A program made the position numbers and the translations under genes. DNA of 64,000 bases from the NCBI GenBank assembly GCA_014905825.1, contig JACGCN010000010.1:186001-250000 (forward strand). Reading direction: 5' to 3'. Below, in pieces: positions 13,460 to 24,581 of the stretch. Origin of the DNA: Lyophyllum atratum. Taxonomy: Eukaryota; Basidiomycota; Agaricomycetes; Agaricales; Lyophyllaceae. Every line of letters starts with the position of its first letter. Position 1 is the first letter of the stretch. The notes beneath the pieces were generated by a model. The model was not told the origin of the DNA, did not search any database, and saw only the letters and a program-made list of their open reading frames with translations.

Positions 13460-15328
13460 CCCAAGTACTTACCGGTGTCAGTTTTGACGAGGTGTGTCAT
13501 ATCGTCCTCGGCGTCCCGAGAAATCTATGAACATCCATCATCAGCTGAACCATCTGCATCGCATGTCGGCACGCATCCTTTGTGTCCTCGCCTGGCTTCA
13601 TGGGGCAGGTCGAGTGAGTACCCAGTCTCTAGTACATTCAGTACTTTCGCTAATGTTCGCTGCAGCCGCATCTTGGGTGTGTATCCCTCTCTCTATACCG
13701 TGGTAGTAATATTGACATCAGATAAGTCTAAGCCTCGCTAACGACGGTGCGGCCACCGACGGATAGGTCCAGTGTGGCTTGCTGACTCCATCGGCGTTAA
13801 CCATCTTATGTATTACGACGGTGCGCTCGATTCGCCAACGGAGCTATGAGGTCTTCCTTGTGGTGCACTGCCTTTTCGCATTGTAAGTCATTCAATCCCC
13901 TCCACACCTGTTCTTATCTATTTACGATAATCTTGCCAGCATTTTCCTCCTCAGCGTCTACTTCCATGCTCAAGGACGATAGTAAGGTAATTCCCCAGAC
14001 CTCCTTCGTTCAAAGACCTGACATATAACCCAGCCTAGTCTTCTACGGCATCTGGCCATCCTTCCTCCTCTGGGCGCTCGACAGATTCCTTCGCATCCTC
14101 CGCGTCCTCGCTTTCAACCCCAGCCCCTTAAAACGCCAGAAAACATCCGAGACAAGGGTCTCGTCCCTCGGTATTCTCTCCCCCAACTTCCTCCGCGTGA
14201 CAGTCCCAGCTCCGCGCCACTTCCACTGCCTGCCAGGACAAAGCACCTTCCTCATCTTCCCCGCTATATCCGCCTCCCCTCTCGAGTCGCACCCATCCAC
14301 CATCATGGCCATCGACGACGGCGAAAGCGAACTGGCCGATGGCAAATCGCAGCTGGCACACGTCGAAGCCTGGTGTTCCTTGTGCGCGTGAGGCAGGGAC
14401 TCACACGGCGGTTGTTAGACAGCGTTAGCACGTCTCAAAGCAGCCCTTTGAAGGTCATTGTGGATGGACCGTATAGCTCTCCGCCCATGCTCGTAGGGTA
14501 CGGAACCGTTATTGTGATCGCTCGTGAGCGACCCCTTGTTCTTCATGTTCGGCAGCTGGATGCTGATGTTACTGTAGGTGGATCTGGTGTGGTCTTCACG
14601 CTCCCTCTGCTCCTTGATCTCCTCCTGTACATGAGTCTCTTATCATACTTGACTTGCGTTAACCATACATCCTGCAGCCGATCAAAGACAAGTAACCCGG
14701 TCTGTCGCACGCGAATTGTCTTTATATGGGCGATCAGGGATATCGGTAGGTGCAACCCCCTCTCCTTCTTGTTATCTCGATCTGACGTGCGTCCGATTTC
14801 TACGATGCAGAACACATCAACTGGATATCTGAATCACTCCGCCGAGCTATGCAGGGCGTCCCCTCGTCCGTGATCGTTCACATCCGCGCCTTCCGTCACC
14901 GCAGTAGCCGACGATGTTCAGGCATGGGACGACGTCTCCCTAGCCGCCAGCAGCACCACTGTCGTCCGTCAACGACACGGAAATGAAAGTCGGAGGCAGC
15001 AGCCCCGTCTCCTCATCCGACCCACAGCTCCTCGATACCGAAATCATGAAAGTCCAGTCTGGACGGCCTAACTTGAGCGAGATTTTGAACGAGGAGATCT
15101 TGTGTGCCGGTGGACCGATATCTGTCAACGGTGGGTGTTTCGTTGCCTGAAATGGAATTGCGGGATTGAATCGTGGTTTAGTTTGTGGGACGCATGCGTT
15201 GACGAATGCTGTTAGGAATGTATTGCGTCGTCCGCGGGTGCTTGATATTCTCAGGGGTGGACCCATAATTACCTTGCATGTCGAGGCCTTTGGAGGCGCG
15301 GTGAGCACTGTCGACTCTTTATTTTAGC
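13460..15328 (+). pseudogene. Ferric reductase (FRE) pseudogene, tandem copy
   Basis: A decayed paralogue of the intact ferric reductase downstream, with the same intron positions. It keeps two haem-type H-x13-H helices (NHLHRMSARILCVLAWLHGAG; second pair across an intron at about 13880-13960), the segment YGIWPSFLLWALDRFLRILR, an FAD-binding region (SPLESHPST), the GSG-VFTLPLLLDL NADPH segment at about 14580 and the C-terminal CGTHALTNAV. It is broken by at least three frameshifts: near 14370 (before FLVRVRQGLTRRLL), near 14885 and near 14950. The N-terminal exons of the intact copy (about 390 nt) have no clear counterpart. Conservation of haem histidines outside the frameshifts suggests recent loss. 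Confidence in the pseudogene call is high unless the sequence has several indel errors. Confidence 0.82.
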
Positions 15329-15900
15329 TCTCCCTAACGTCGAGGATAGTGACGCATAAAATACGCTTCAGAAGTCTTCCGCACGATTTTTTTTACCTAT
15401 ATGCCCCACCCTGGGATCGCACAATCCGTATGCTTCTTTTTCATATACGTAATCGTTGTGAAAATCCTCTATACATTTCTCCATTGAATAATGTCAACTG
15501 ACTTGTCGTCCGGCCCCACGTTCAGCGAAGTTTGCCAAGCCGATGTGCTCCAGCTTCTGTCATTCACGTCACTCTTGATTGGTTCTATTTCTTCTCTGAC
15601 CGTGTGTACATATGGTCGGGCGAAATTCCATGACTTCCTGCCGGTACCGGAGATGTCAGGGGGGACATGAAGGTGCATACATTGCCGTCCAAACTGCCAG
15701 CTCGCGCGAAAATCCAGGCCTGCAACCCCATCCAAGCAGCAAACATAAGGCGTCGAACATTGTGGTCCACAAATAAGAGCGCGCACATGCCTAATTGCCA
15801 CGTCCCTTTCTCAAGCTATGGTGCCACGAGGCAATCACGATGGTACTCCATAAATAATTTTAGGGAGGCGATAAGATGGGAGGATGTCTAATCTGATTAG

Positions 15901-15927
15901 CGATGGCCTATCAGATAAGGGCCATCG
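15901..15927. promoter_or_regulatory. Iron-type GATA site inside a perfect inverted repeat
   Basis: ATCAGATAA at 15910-15918 is flanked by the 8-bp arms CGATGGCC (15901-15908) and GGCCATCG (15920-15927). It sits about 200 bp upstream of the ferric reductase ATG. Confidence 0.6.
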
Positions 15928-16072
15928 AAATGCAGGGGCCAGTGAGTTTTACGGCAGCTATTACTGGTCTGGACTGCACTCTTGAAAACCTTCTCCCGTC
16001 TCACACGCATCGAATACCATGTCGGCGGATTCTCAAACCTTACTCTTATGCCACGATGCTGCACGATTCGCG

Positions 16073-16079
16073 TATATAA
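16073..16079 (+). promoter_or_regulatory. TATA box of the ferric reductase gene
   Basis: TATATAA, 43-49 bp upstream of the ATG at 16122, a plausible core promoter element for an inducible gene. Confidence 0.5.
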
Positions 16080-16121
16080 CCGGGGGCTCCCCAGCGTTTT
16101 CCAACCTCGACATCCCAAATC

Positions 16122-18571
16122 ATGGCTTCCCCCGTTTCTAGCGACCCATTCACCCCAGACAAAATTATTGCTATCACTAAGGCCTCGCAGACTCCTGACC
16201 CCGATAGGGCTATTCGCGTTGCACAGGCCGTCAACTATCCCATCAATGCATGGATCTGTGTTGGGGCTTTCATTGCATTCGTCTCGGCTTGCCACTCTCT
16301 TGCGCTTATATACCGCATTACGCGTTCCAAAAAAGATCGAAAGCCCACCTCTGCTCGTGGTGCGGTCTCCCTTTATAGGCTACCATCGGCGACTATAAAT
16401 GCTTTCCGGGCTATCATTTTTCGGTACACGGTTCCTATCGGAAACTCATACACCCTCAATGTCGCTGAAGTCTTCTTGACCGCCGCGTACACGACACTGA
16501 TATTCGTATGGTCGTTAGTCAACAGTGCGTAATGTTGCTGCCTCTTCCACCCTATTAGTGTCCGAAAATGACCTTGTTTTGTAGCCACGTCAAAGAAAGG
16601 AGTCAAATATGATCCAAAATATTGGGGAAATATCGCTGGCAACTTGGCCTCTGCTCAACTTCCGCTGATGACGGCACTTGGTACCAAGAATAACATTATC
16701 TCTTGTGAGTGATCTATATCATCTGATGACGACGAGCTAATTCATGTCGAAGTCCTTACCGGTGTAAGCTTTGATAAGGTAAACATCTCCAAGTCCCTCG
16801 CCGCGCAGCATAACCATCAACAATTAAACCTCCTTCATAGCTGAATTATCTGCATGGTATGACCGCACGCGTTCTTTGTGTCTTGCTTTGGGTTCATGCT
16901 GCAGGACGAGTGAGTCATTCCTGTCACCGCGGTTAAATCACGTCGAACTCAACCCTTCCATAGATTAAAGTTGGGTTCGTGATTCACGGTATTCAATCAA
17001 TTCTTGACTTCTCGACCTCTTAGAATGACGGGAAGCTTTGCCTGGTCCCTCCCTTGGATCCAATGCGGTGTTGTAGGATCGGTTGCACTCACAATCTTGT
17101 GCATCGTGTCTATCCGGCCCTTGCGAGACCGCAATTACGAGATGTTTCTTGTTGTCCATTTCTTCATGGCCTTGTACGTTCTTTAACCGACGACTTTGTG
17201 CCAAAAATGACGCTCTATCTCCCTATAGTATAACACTCCTCGCAGGATACTTCCATGCTCAAGGAATTCTGTAAGTCTCCCAAAACCCTTCAACAACGAG
17301 GCTCACCAAATACACGTAGAGTCGGGTATTACGTCTGGCCCGCGTTTCTTATCTGGGGCCTCGATCGGGCGATGCGCTTTATTCGCATCTTGGTATACAA
17401 TGCAGGATACTTCAGGAAAGGCTCCGCCGACCAAGTCGGCCGCGTCGACGTGCTCTCGCCGCACTTTGCCCGTATAACCGTTCACCGACCAGCTCATATG
17501 CACTGGCGGCCTGGACAGAGTGTATATCTAACCATACCTAGCGCATCTGCCTCCCCCTTCGAAGCCCACCCCTTTACCATCTCTACGATTGACATCCCTC
17601 CCGATGCTCCTAACGCCTCAGAGAAAGATGATGGCTCGCAAAAATCGTCCGAAGATGACGGGACGGTGACGAAGAAGCTTATATTTCTCGTCCGCGTGCG
17701 ATCTGGCTTCACTAAGCGCCTGCTGAAAGCTGCTGAAAAGGATTCAGCGATGAAGGTAATTCTCGATGGACCTTATAGTTCGCCGCCGCTTCTCCGAGGA
17801 TACGAGACCGTGGTGTTGATTGCTGGTGAAGATTCAGCTCTTCCATCTATGGTGACCATTACTGACCCAGGTGGTGTATACAGGGGGGTCAGGGGTAGCG
17901 TTTACCCTTCCGCTTCTTCTCGACTTGATCCAGTACGCTCCTTCTATCAGCCGAGCTTTCCGTATCTGACCGGGAGGTACACTAGCCGTGCGAAGAGGGA
18001 TAAAACCGAATGCACTAGAGTGGTGTTCTTATGGGCAGCTCGCGACGCTAGTAAGTGCAGTTATCGTATGCCGAGCACATCTCTAAAATTTATTCCACTA
18101 GGCCACATTGAATGGATCGCGGACCAACTCGTTCCCGCGATTGCAGAGGTATCGCCCAAAATCAGCGTCAGTGTCCGCGTCTACGTGACGGCAGTCGTGG
18201 AGGATGCTCAGTCATGGGACGACGATTCGGCCGAAGGAGACGAAGAAATCAAAGCGGGAGACGACACAACCAAAGCCAAAGGATTGAAATATCCCGGGCT
18301 ACAAATTGAGAAAGGCAGGCCTGATTTAAAGCGGCTTGTTGACGACGAGGTTCACCAGGCAAATGGCGCCATCTCGGTCAATGGTACGGTCTTCCTATGG
18401 CTTGTTGAGGTCAACGTTGATAAATTTATAGTTTGCGGTACACACGCACTAGCGAATGCCGTGAAAACCGCTTTGCGCCCTGCTCGGTTCGTTGATGTCT
18501 TAAGAGGAGGCCCTACGGTTACTCTTCATGTCGAGTCCTTTGGAAATACGGTACGACTGCAATCAAGTTGA
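16122..18571 (+). CDS. Ferric/cupric reductase transmembrane component (FRE family), intact
   Basis: Plasma-membrane metalloreductase predicted to reduce Fe(III) or Cu(II) with NADPH through FAD and two haems. The first exon (ATG 16122) has an N-terminal membrane helix (INAWICVGAFIAFVSACHSLA). After several short introns come two haem-binding helices with H-x13-H spacing (LHGMTARVLCVLLWVH and, across an intron at about 17175-17235, VHFF...YFH), then YVWPAFLIWGLDRAMRFIRI. The FAD-binding part contains HPFTIST. The NADPH motif GGSGVAFTLPLLLDLIQYA appears only after removing an intron at about 17830-17880, so that intron is real. The C-terminus has CGTHALANAVKTALRP and HVESFGNT. About eight introns; no frame break. 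It follows a pseudogene copy in tandem and has iron-type GATA sites upstream, so repression by an iron-sensing GATA factor is likely. Confidence 0.88.
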
Positions 18572-18889
18572 ACGAAATGTTTCTGACATTTCCATCGTTC
18601 AGTGATTCGTACCATTTGAACCTATCGATGTGGCACTAGGCGTCTATGTCTCTCTTGTCAATATGTCATAAATAGAATCTCTGGGTTGGTATCGGCTGGA
18701 AAGTCCACATGAAACATATGGTGGCTATCTGGGAAAGACTGGGATGACTGACTTGACTTTGAGCGGCTGATCTTGGTTTCCCCAAGATTTACGATCATGA
18801 TCAGATTAGATGTCGATCGGATCGATCGATACAAATACGCAAATTTGCGGCCCGCCGGTAACAAACTCTATTCCATAAGATTCCATACC
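18572..18889. other. Intergenic: nothing recognised
   Basis: Gap of about 320 bp between the ferric reductase and ribokinase genes. It is the likely ribokinase promoter; no motif stands out. Confidence 0.4.
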
Positions 18890-20230
18890 ATGTCCAAGCC
18901 TCGCAGCAGATGTGCAATCCGTGGCTCCATCAGTGAGTAAATCCAATTGCGTATGCCATGTCAGAAGCTAAGCGAGTCCCCAGATAACGACGAATACTTC
19001 TACGGTTAGTTGTCGTACATACCTGTCGTGCCTAGCTATAGTCGCTGAATTTCAATTCCGCTACCTGCACCGAATAGTGAAATCCATCGCTCGTCCTGGA
19101 GAAACCATATCTTCGTCTCGCTACGAGCAACGCGTTGGCGGAAAAGGAGTGAATCAGGCCATTGCCATTACTCAGGCCGGAGGAACAGCCGACTTCTATG
19201 GCACGATAGGGAAGGATGGTTTATGGGTTAAAGACACCGTCGCGAAATTCGGCTTGGACAACACCCGAATCCTTGTCTCCGATGTACGTCTACCACCCAC
19301 TCTTTGTTCTATCGCGCTCCATCGAATGCACATTAGGTTCCAATAGGCCGAGCCTTGATTCAAGTCGCAGAGAGCGGCGAGAACAGTATCAGTGTGTTAT
19401 GGCACCTGTACAACTCGGATCTCGCTAATCATCCCAATTCGTTTTCCAGTCCTCTTTCCCGGTGCAAATCACAGTCGACTCCATGAAGAGACGTGGGCAG
19501 GCCGTGGCTCCGATTACGACTTCCCAGAGTCCACTCACCTCCTCCTCCAAAATGAGGTTCACTTCGAATCAACTCTCTACGCGCTCAATAACTCGAAGAA
19601 CACAACGACCATCTACAACCCATCTCCTGTACCTTCTACTGACCAGATCAAAGACTTTCCCTGGAGCAAGGTGGATTGGCTGGTCGTCAACGAGGGGGAA
19701 GCCGAAGACCTATATAATGCTCTTTGCGACCCAGAGGGGCATCATAAACAACCAAAGTCCAGCGCGCCAAGGTCCCACCGCGAGCTCCTTTCCATCCTCT
19801 CGGCACAGCCTGCATTCGCAACGACAAACATCATCTGCACCCTCGGAAAGGATGGCGTATTGGCGTTCATCCCATCTTTCCATCGACCCAAGACAGCGCA
19901 CGAAGCCCCGTCCTTTATGCATTTCCCTGCGGCCACACTCCAGGGCACCATCCGAGACACAACTGGGGCAGGGGACTGCTTTACGGGCTACTTCGTTCAA
20001 GGCTTGATGCAGTTTGGTCCGCACGCCAGGGTCGGACGTGAAATTCGAGAGCAGGACATCGCGAAGATATTGAAGATCTGCGTGCAGGTAGAAGTGATCG
20101 ATCTTCTTCATCTTATCACGACTCATCATATATACTCTGTTAATAGGCGGCAGGAATGTGCGTCGAGAGACAGGGCACGATTGACAGTATACCCACAAGA
20201 TCCGAGGTGGAGGCAAGAATGTCTGCTTAG
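18890..20230 (+). CDS. Ribokinase (PfkB carbohydrate kinase)
   Basis: Predicted to phosphorylate D-ribose to ribose-5-phosphate with ATP. ATG at 18890. The first exons give RGSINNDEYFYV, then (after an intron ending at 19077) KSIARPGETISS and the substrate loop GGKGVNQAIAI, then GKDGLW. Two further introns (about 19280-19335 and 19393-19449) restore a continuous frame through LFPGANHSRL. Later come WLVVNEGEAEDL, the TLGKDG segment and the catalytic/anion-hole motif DTTGAGDCFTGYF with the base Asp in GAGD. A last intron (about 20089-20149) leads to AAGMCVERQGTIDSIPTRSE, characteristic of the ribokinase C-terminus, and a stop at 20230. All key motifs are present and the gene appears intact. The substrate assignment comes from the family. 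Confidence 0.9.
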
Positions 20231-20372
20231 CAAGGTGCCGCATACCGAAGAGACTATATACATAATACCAGATAGCAATTTCCAGATGCTTATACCAACT
20301 CATAACTATTCCGCATCAATCGCCTTCCCAGTGAATGTCCATTCTTTCCAGTATCGTGTTCCATCCCGTCGC

Positions 20373-21135
20373 CTACTTCGAGCAATCCCTGTGAAGGGCA
20401 AACAACCTCAACTCTAAACGTGGAACTTCAGCCAGCACCTTAGCGCTCCATGGCGTTGATATAGCCTCTGTGAATGAGGGCTCCTTGGTATAAGCATCGC
20501 TTTCCCAGTCGTAAAGAGCGACGTAGGGAAACGCGACTGCCGGCGAGTTCGGATCCGCCTTTCCTGCGAGCTCGACCTCACTGACAAGCTTGTATCTCCG
20601 GGCACGGATAAAGCCAGGGACCTTCGACATGAGTCCCAAGTGCTCCTCCTCATACCACTTATTAAAGTCCTCCTCTTTATCTGGCGAGGGTGCCATGCCG
20701 ACGACGAGGGTGAACTTGGACGGTAAAGCCGTGGCGCCGACATTGGGGTTCTGAACAGTCGCGATGCGATTGTAGATTCCGCGATGAAGGGTAGCGAGGC
20801 GCGAGACGATGGATTTCTCATTAGCGGATGCATTGACGCCGAGCGATCTGTACGCATCGCTTTGGAGGACGTCAGGGGTCGTGACGTCGTAGGTGGCTAG
20901 CCAGGAAGGGGGTTTCCCGTCGGTCGCTTTGTAGCGTATGGCGGTCGAGATGCCGGGCACGGTTAGCCGAGCAGGAGCATGCTCGTTGTCGTACCAGTCT
21001 GGCGGTGTGAATCAGTTCCGATCAGCCTTGGGATCTCAGATCATGTAGCTCACCATTGAAATCTTCTTCAGTGACGTCTGGACCGCACTCCCCATAGACG
21101 AAGAGGAGACCGTTATCAACGTCTTGTGAAGGCAT
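20373..21135 (-). CDS. EthD-domain (dimeric alpha/beta barrel) protein
   Basis: A two-exon gene. Exon 1 (ATG 21135) encodes MPSQDVDNGLLFVYGECGPD. An intron of about 55 nt leads to DWYDNEHAPARLTVPGI, the hallmark of EthD-like proteins (W-x-D/N-x-E-H). A second ferredoxin-like half repeats the pattern as FNKWYEEEHLGLMSKVPGFI and ends near LRLFALHRDCSK at 20373. Two such halves in one chain of roughly 230 residues are common in fungal members. The family has been linked to ether degradation and polyketide cyclase/dehydratase-like chemistry, but no substrate can be read here. A truncated copy lies directly upstream. Intact. Confidence 0.75.
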
Positions 21136-21331
21136 ATCTGGGAAGGTATCGACTGAAGCTTCGAGTCGTGGAAGCCGCTCTTTATACGATCGAAGCCAAT
21201 GCGTGAAAGGTCCTCTGAGTCTGAATGAGCAGATCACATAGGAGATCACAGGACGGTGACAGGTGGTTCAAAAATAGATCTACATAACACACATGATCCC
21301 ATCCCGACTGATCAGATTGTCCAGATTCATG

Positions 21332-21630
21332 CTACTGTGATAGAGCGATGAGGTTCAACGGTACGTGAGATGCAGAGACACCAAGATCCGCGGTGTCGTA
21401 GGTCGCTAGCCAGGAAGTCCGCTTTCCGTCTATCGCTTTGTATCGCGTAACTAACGAGGCGCCAGGAAGAGCAAGCCGAGGAGGGATATTCTCATTATCG
21501 CACCAATCTACGAGAGATAGCCTCGGCATTGGGTTTTACGATCTGTGTTCAAAACACTCACTTTCAAACTCCCCTTCAGTCCACATTCACAGTAGACAAA
21601 GACGAGGCCGTCATCTTCTGGTGCTGACAT
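21332..21630 (-). pseudogene. Truncated tandem copy of the EthD-domain gene
   Basis: Exon 1 from 21630 encodes a counterpart of the neighbour's start (DGLVFVYCECG). It lacks about 10 nt where the intact gene has GPDV, which shifts the frame. After the equivalent intron the second exon reads WCDNENIPPRLALPGA and TSWLATYDT, matching the neighbour's WYDNEH and PSWLATYDV. It stops about 65 codons in, and the whole second EthD half is missing. The conserved histidine of N-E-H is also lost (N-E-N). Confidence 0.75.
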
Positions 21631-22030
21631 GCCTGGAAGGATATCGTCGGCGGGAGCCTGGCTGTTCCTACTCGTGGAAGCCTCTACTTATATGGCCAAT
21701 GACGTTTGTGTGCTAAGTAATATCAACGGCACAGGGTTGGACGATTGATCACAAAGCAATCACACCCAAGGATGCACATAGATAAGGTTATGGGTAGACC
21801 GGGGCTAGAAGTTGATTTCGTGGCGATTGTTGGACGGGAAAGTGATGGAAATATGGGGTAAGAGTAGGTGCAACCGGAGGAGCCGCACATGAACTGGGTT
21901 CTCAAATGACAAGATTTCAACTTTCGGGCTGTAATGCTGACGAAGCTTGAATGGAATGGGACCTGGATCCGCCTGCAATAACACAAAGTTATCGGCTCCA
22001 TTGCGACCAACGTATACATACAATGTCCTC
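21631..22030. other. Intergenic: nothing recognised
   Basis: Gap between the EthD relic and the 3' end of NOC4. No coding or regulatory pattern recognised. Confidence 0.4.
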
Positions 22031-24263
22031 TCATGCGAATGCCCATAGTTCCTCGACAACGTCGCCCGCAATGGCGACATCCTCCTCCTCTCCTTCAGCG
22101 GGTGCAGCCTTCACCGCACCAGCCATAGGAAACAGCTCCCTACCCTTCCCCAACTCCAGAGCCAGTGGAGGCTCCTTCTTAATCTTCCTATTCGCCTCCG
22201 TATCAAACAGCTACAAAGAACACAATAAGCGCTCCCAAACATCTGCACAATGCACAGAAACACGTACCGTGCCATAGGTATGATCCAAAAAGTCCTCCAT
22301 CGCATACCCGGGTTTCGTGAACGCCTCCGAGAAGATTTTCACAAGCGTCGACACGCCCGAATGGTAATGCAAGCGGTGCGACAGGAGCTCCCACAGCGAG
22401 CTGAGGTGAGCCTGGGTGTTCAGCGGGTTCTCCTCCTCCGGGAGGTACGGGTCTATCGCAAATAGTCAGTCAAATTCGGTGAATGAAGAGTAACGGGTAC
22501 CACACCATTTGAAGGATCATCCACATCAGTGCGATGGATCATGGCCATTAGGGCGGGATGGCGCTTGAGGACGTTATAGGTGAAAGGAATGACCATGACA
22601 ATTGCGGCGGGAGGTGCATTAAGGGAGAGCCGGGAAAGGCGCTTAATGAAGGATGCGAGGAGGTTGGCAGGAAGGTGCCTGGAGGAAATAATGTAAAAAA
22701 CAATGTCAATCGGCAAACCGACAGCCAGAGACTCACGTCGAGCTGAGGAAGAGCTCAGTCATCCGGAAAAAGCGGGCTCGGTGTTTGAGATGCAGCACGT
22801 CGCGGTCGAGGAACGTGTACAGTCGCGTGTAGAAAGACGGGTAATCGCTGCAGTTATCGTCTCGGTTTAGAACGTCAGTCCTCAAGTGCAAGGCAACCTC
22901 GACTTACAGATTGTATTCCTTCATGAGAACGAACAACGCATTGAGCGCCAAAAGGCCCACCGCTCCACCTAGAACACTATCAGCCACGGAAGGCACGGCA
23001 TAGAGTTTCAGGACGCACCATAGTCCACCGAGGCCCCCACCCAGTCCATAACAAGCACCGGCCGCGTCAGATGCGGCATAACCCCACGATGCATCACATT
23101 CAGAGCCCGCATAGCGAGGGCTTTCCCGCCTCCCTCCGAAATCGAAAGTCGAGGAAGCAACATCAGCCACGCCCGAGTGAACACCGCCCTATGTGACGGG
23201 AGCGAGTATAGCGACTGGTGGATCGTCAGCTTGTGCAGCCTTGCCGACGGACCCTGCGGCTTGCCATCCTTCGTCTCCGGCTCCTCGTCAAAGAACTTCC
23301 GCCAATCGTCCTCGTCCTCCTCGTCCTTTTCGTCTTCGTCCTCGGACGACGAGGCCGCTTCTGCGGCACCCTTTTTGGAAGGCCGTTTGGGTTTGGGGGG
23401 CTTGACGCTCATCTCAGAGACCCACCACGAGTTGAGCTCAGATTTCTCAGTCGGGAATGTGTCAAGGCGTTCCAGGAGGGAGAGGAGATTGGGCGCAAGG
23501 TTTGGCGCTGTTTTTGGGGGGGTAGAGTTGAGGAGGGTTCTGCGGGCTTATCAGAATCGGAAAATATCACGAATGAAAAAGACATACGCTGATTCGCGGA
23601 GGAAGAACCACCGAACGTCGTCGTTGACACTGAACCATGTCTCGTGAAAGTGTTGCAGGACATCAGGGTCGATCGCTGTGTCTCCTGTTATTGGCTTCTC
23701 CTGGGGCCGTGACGATGGCGGGCACAAGAGAAGGAACGAGACGATTTTGCGAAAATTTGATATGTGGAATTGCGGCTGGGAAGGCGTCGCCTTGGTGTAC
23801 GACGTCGATAGGTGTTTTTGCAGTGAAAGCAATATCTGAAGCGAGGAAATCTGTACAATCTTAGAGATAATGCTAGGTACAGTCAATGAAGAGGACTCAC
23901 CCGCAGCGTTTTCTCCTCGTCTTTTAGCAGCCCCCCTAGGTAATCGACATAAATATTCAGTCGATCCCATAACCAGGCTTTTACCACCTTTGCCGCATCA
24001 TCTCCGCCCAATCCAAGCTTGTCATTTGTGATCACGACAACGAATATCCTGTACAGAGCATAGATGGCTTTCGAAGTGTCTTGAGGATTTTTTGTGGCCA
24101 CGGCCAAGTCCAGGAGATCGGCCAAAGGGTTCAACGAGGCATTGCTCGTGGCTGCTTGGGTAAGTTCAGCTTCCAGTTGTTGGATTGATTTGTTTGTTGC
24201 AGTGGCTGCTTGTACCTTTCGCTTCTTGCTGGGCGGAGGCAGAGAACGGATAGGGCCAGCCAT
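22031..24263 (-). CDS. NOC4: Nucleolar complex protein 4 (NOC4), 40S biogenesis
   Basis: A CBF/Mak21-family protein that with Nop14 supports small-subunit ribosome maturation and nuclear export. ATG chosen at 24263 (MAGPIRSLPPPSKKRK, a basic start); another in-frame ATG exists at 24290. Exons run through helical-repeat sequence (ADLLDLAVATKNPQDTSKAI, FHISNFRKIVSFLLLCPP) to a KKG plus acidic SSEDEDEKDEEDEDDW patch. The conserved CBF core follows: FTRAWLMLLPRLSISEGG, ALNVMHRGVMPHLTRPVLVM, GAVGLLALNALFVLMKEYNL, the segment YPSFYTRLYTFLDRDVLH, and PANLLASFIKRLSRLSLNAP. The C-terminus ends VVEELWAFA at 22031. Several short introns; no break seen. Confidence 0.92.
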
Positions 24264-24581
24264 CGTCGTGAGCGACCAAAGAGAAGCCAAAAAAAGATTT
24301 CATTGTCCCTCAGATCAAACATGAACATACAACGCGCTCACAAAATGGTAATTCACTGCACCGTGGTCCGTGGCTGAGCATCCGTCAGCCGAACAAAAAC
24401 CAAACACCTTCTCGCTAACGGCAAGATGCATGGATGGGCCAACGGGATCGAATTGAGGCAACACGAGAGTCCGACATCACGACAATACATGGTGACACTG
24501 CTTTACTAACCTGAGTAGCGGTACTCTATGTTCCTATACGGTACAAGTACAACACACGATATATACAAAACGTCGACGTAT
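24264..24581. other. Intergenic: NOC4 promoter and FunK1-A 3' flank
   Basis: No coding signal or motif recognised. Confidence 0.4.

Larger units (their letters stand above)
15329..16121. promoter_or_regulatory. Upstream region of the intact ferric reductase
   Basis: Non-coding. Contains GATAAG at about 15869, a near match ATCTGATTA in 15889-15900, the exact ATCAGATAA at 15910-15918 and a TATATAA box at 16073-16079. The rest shows nothing recognisable. Confidence 0.6.
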
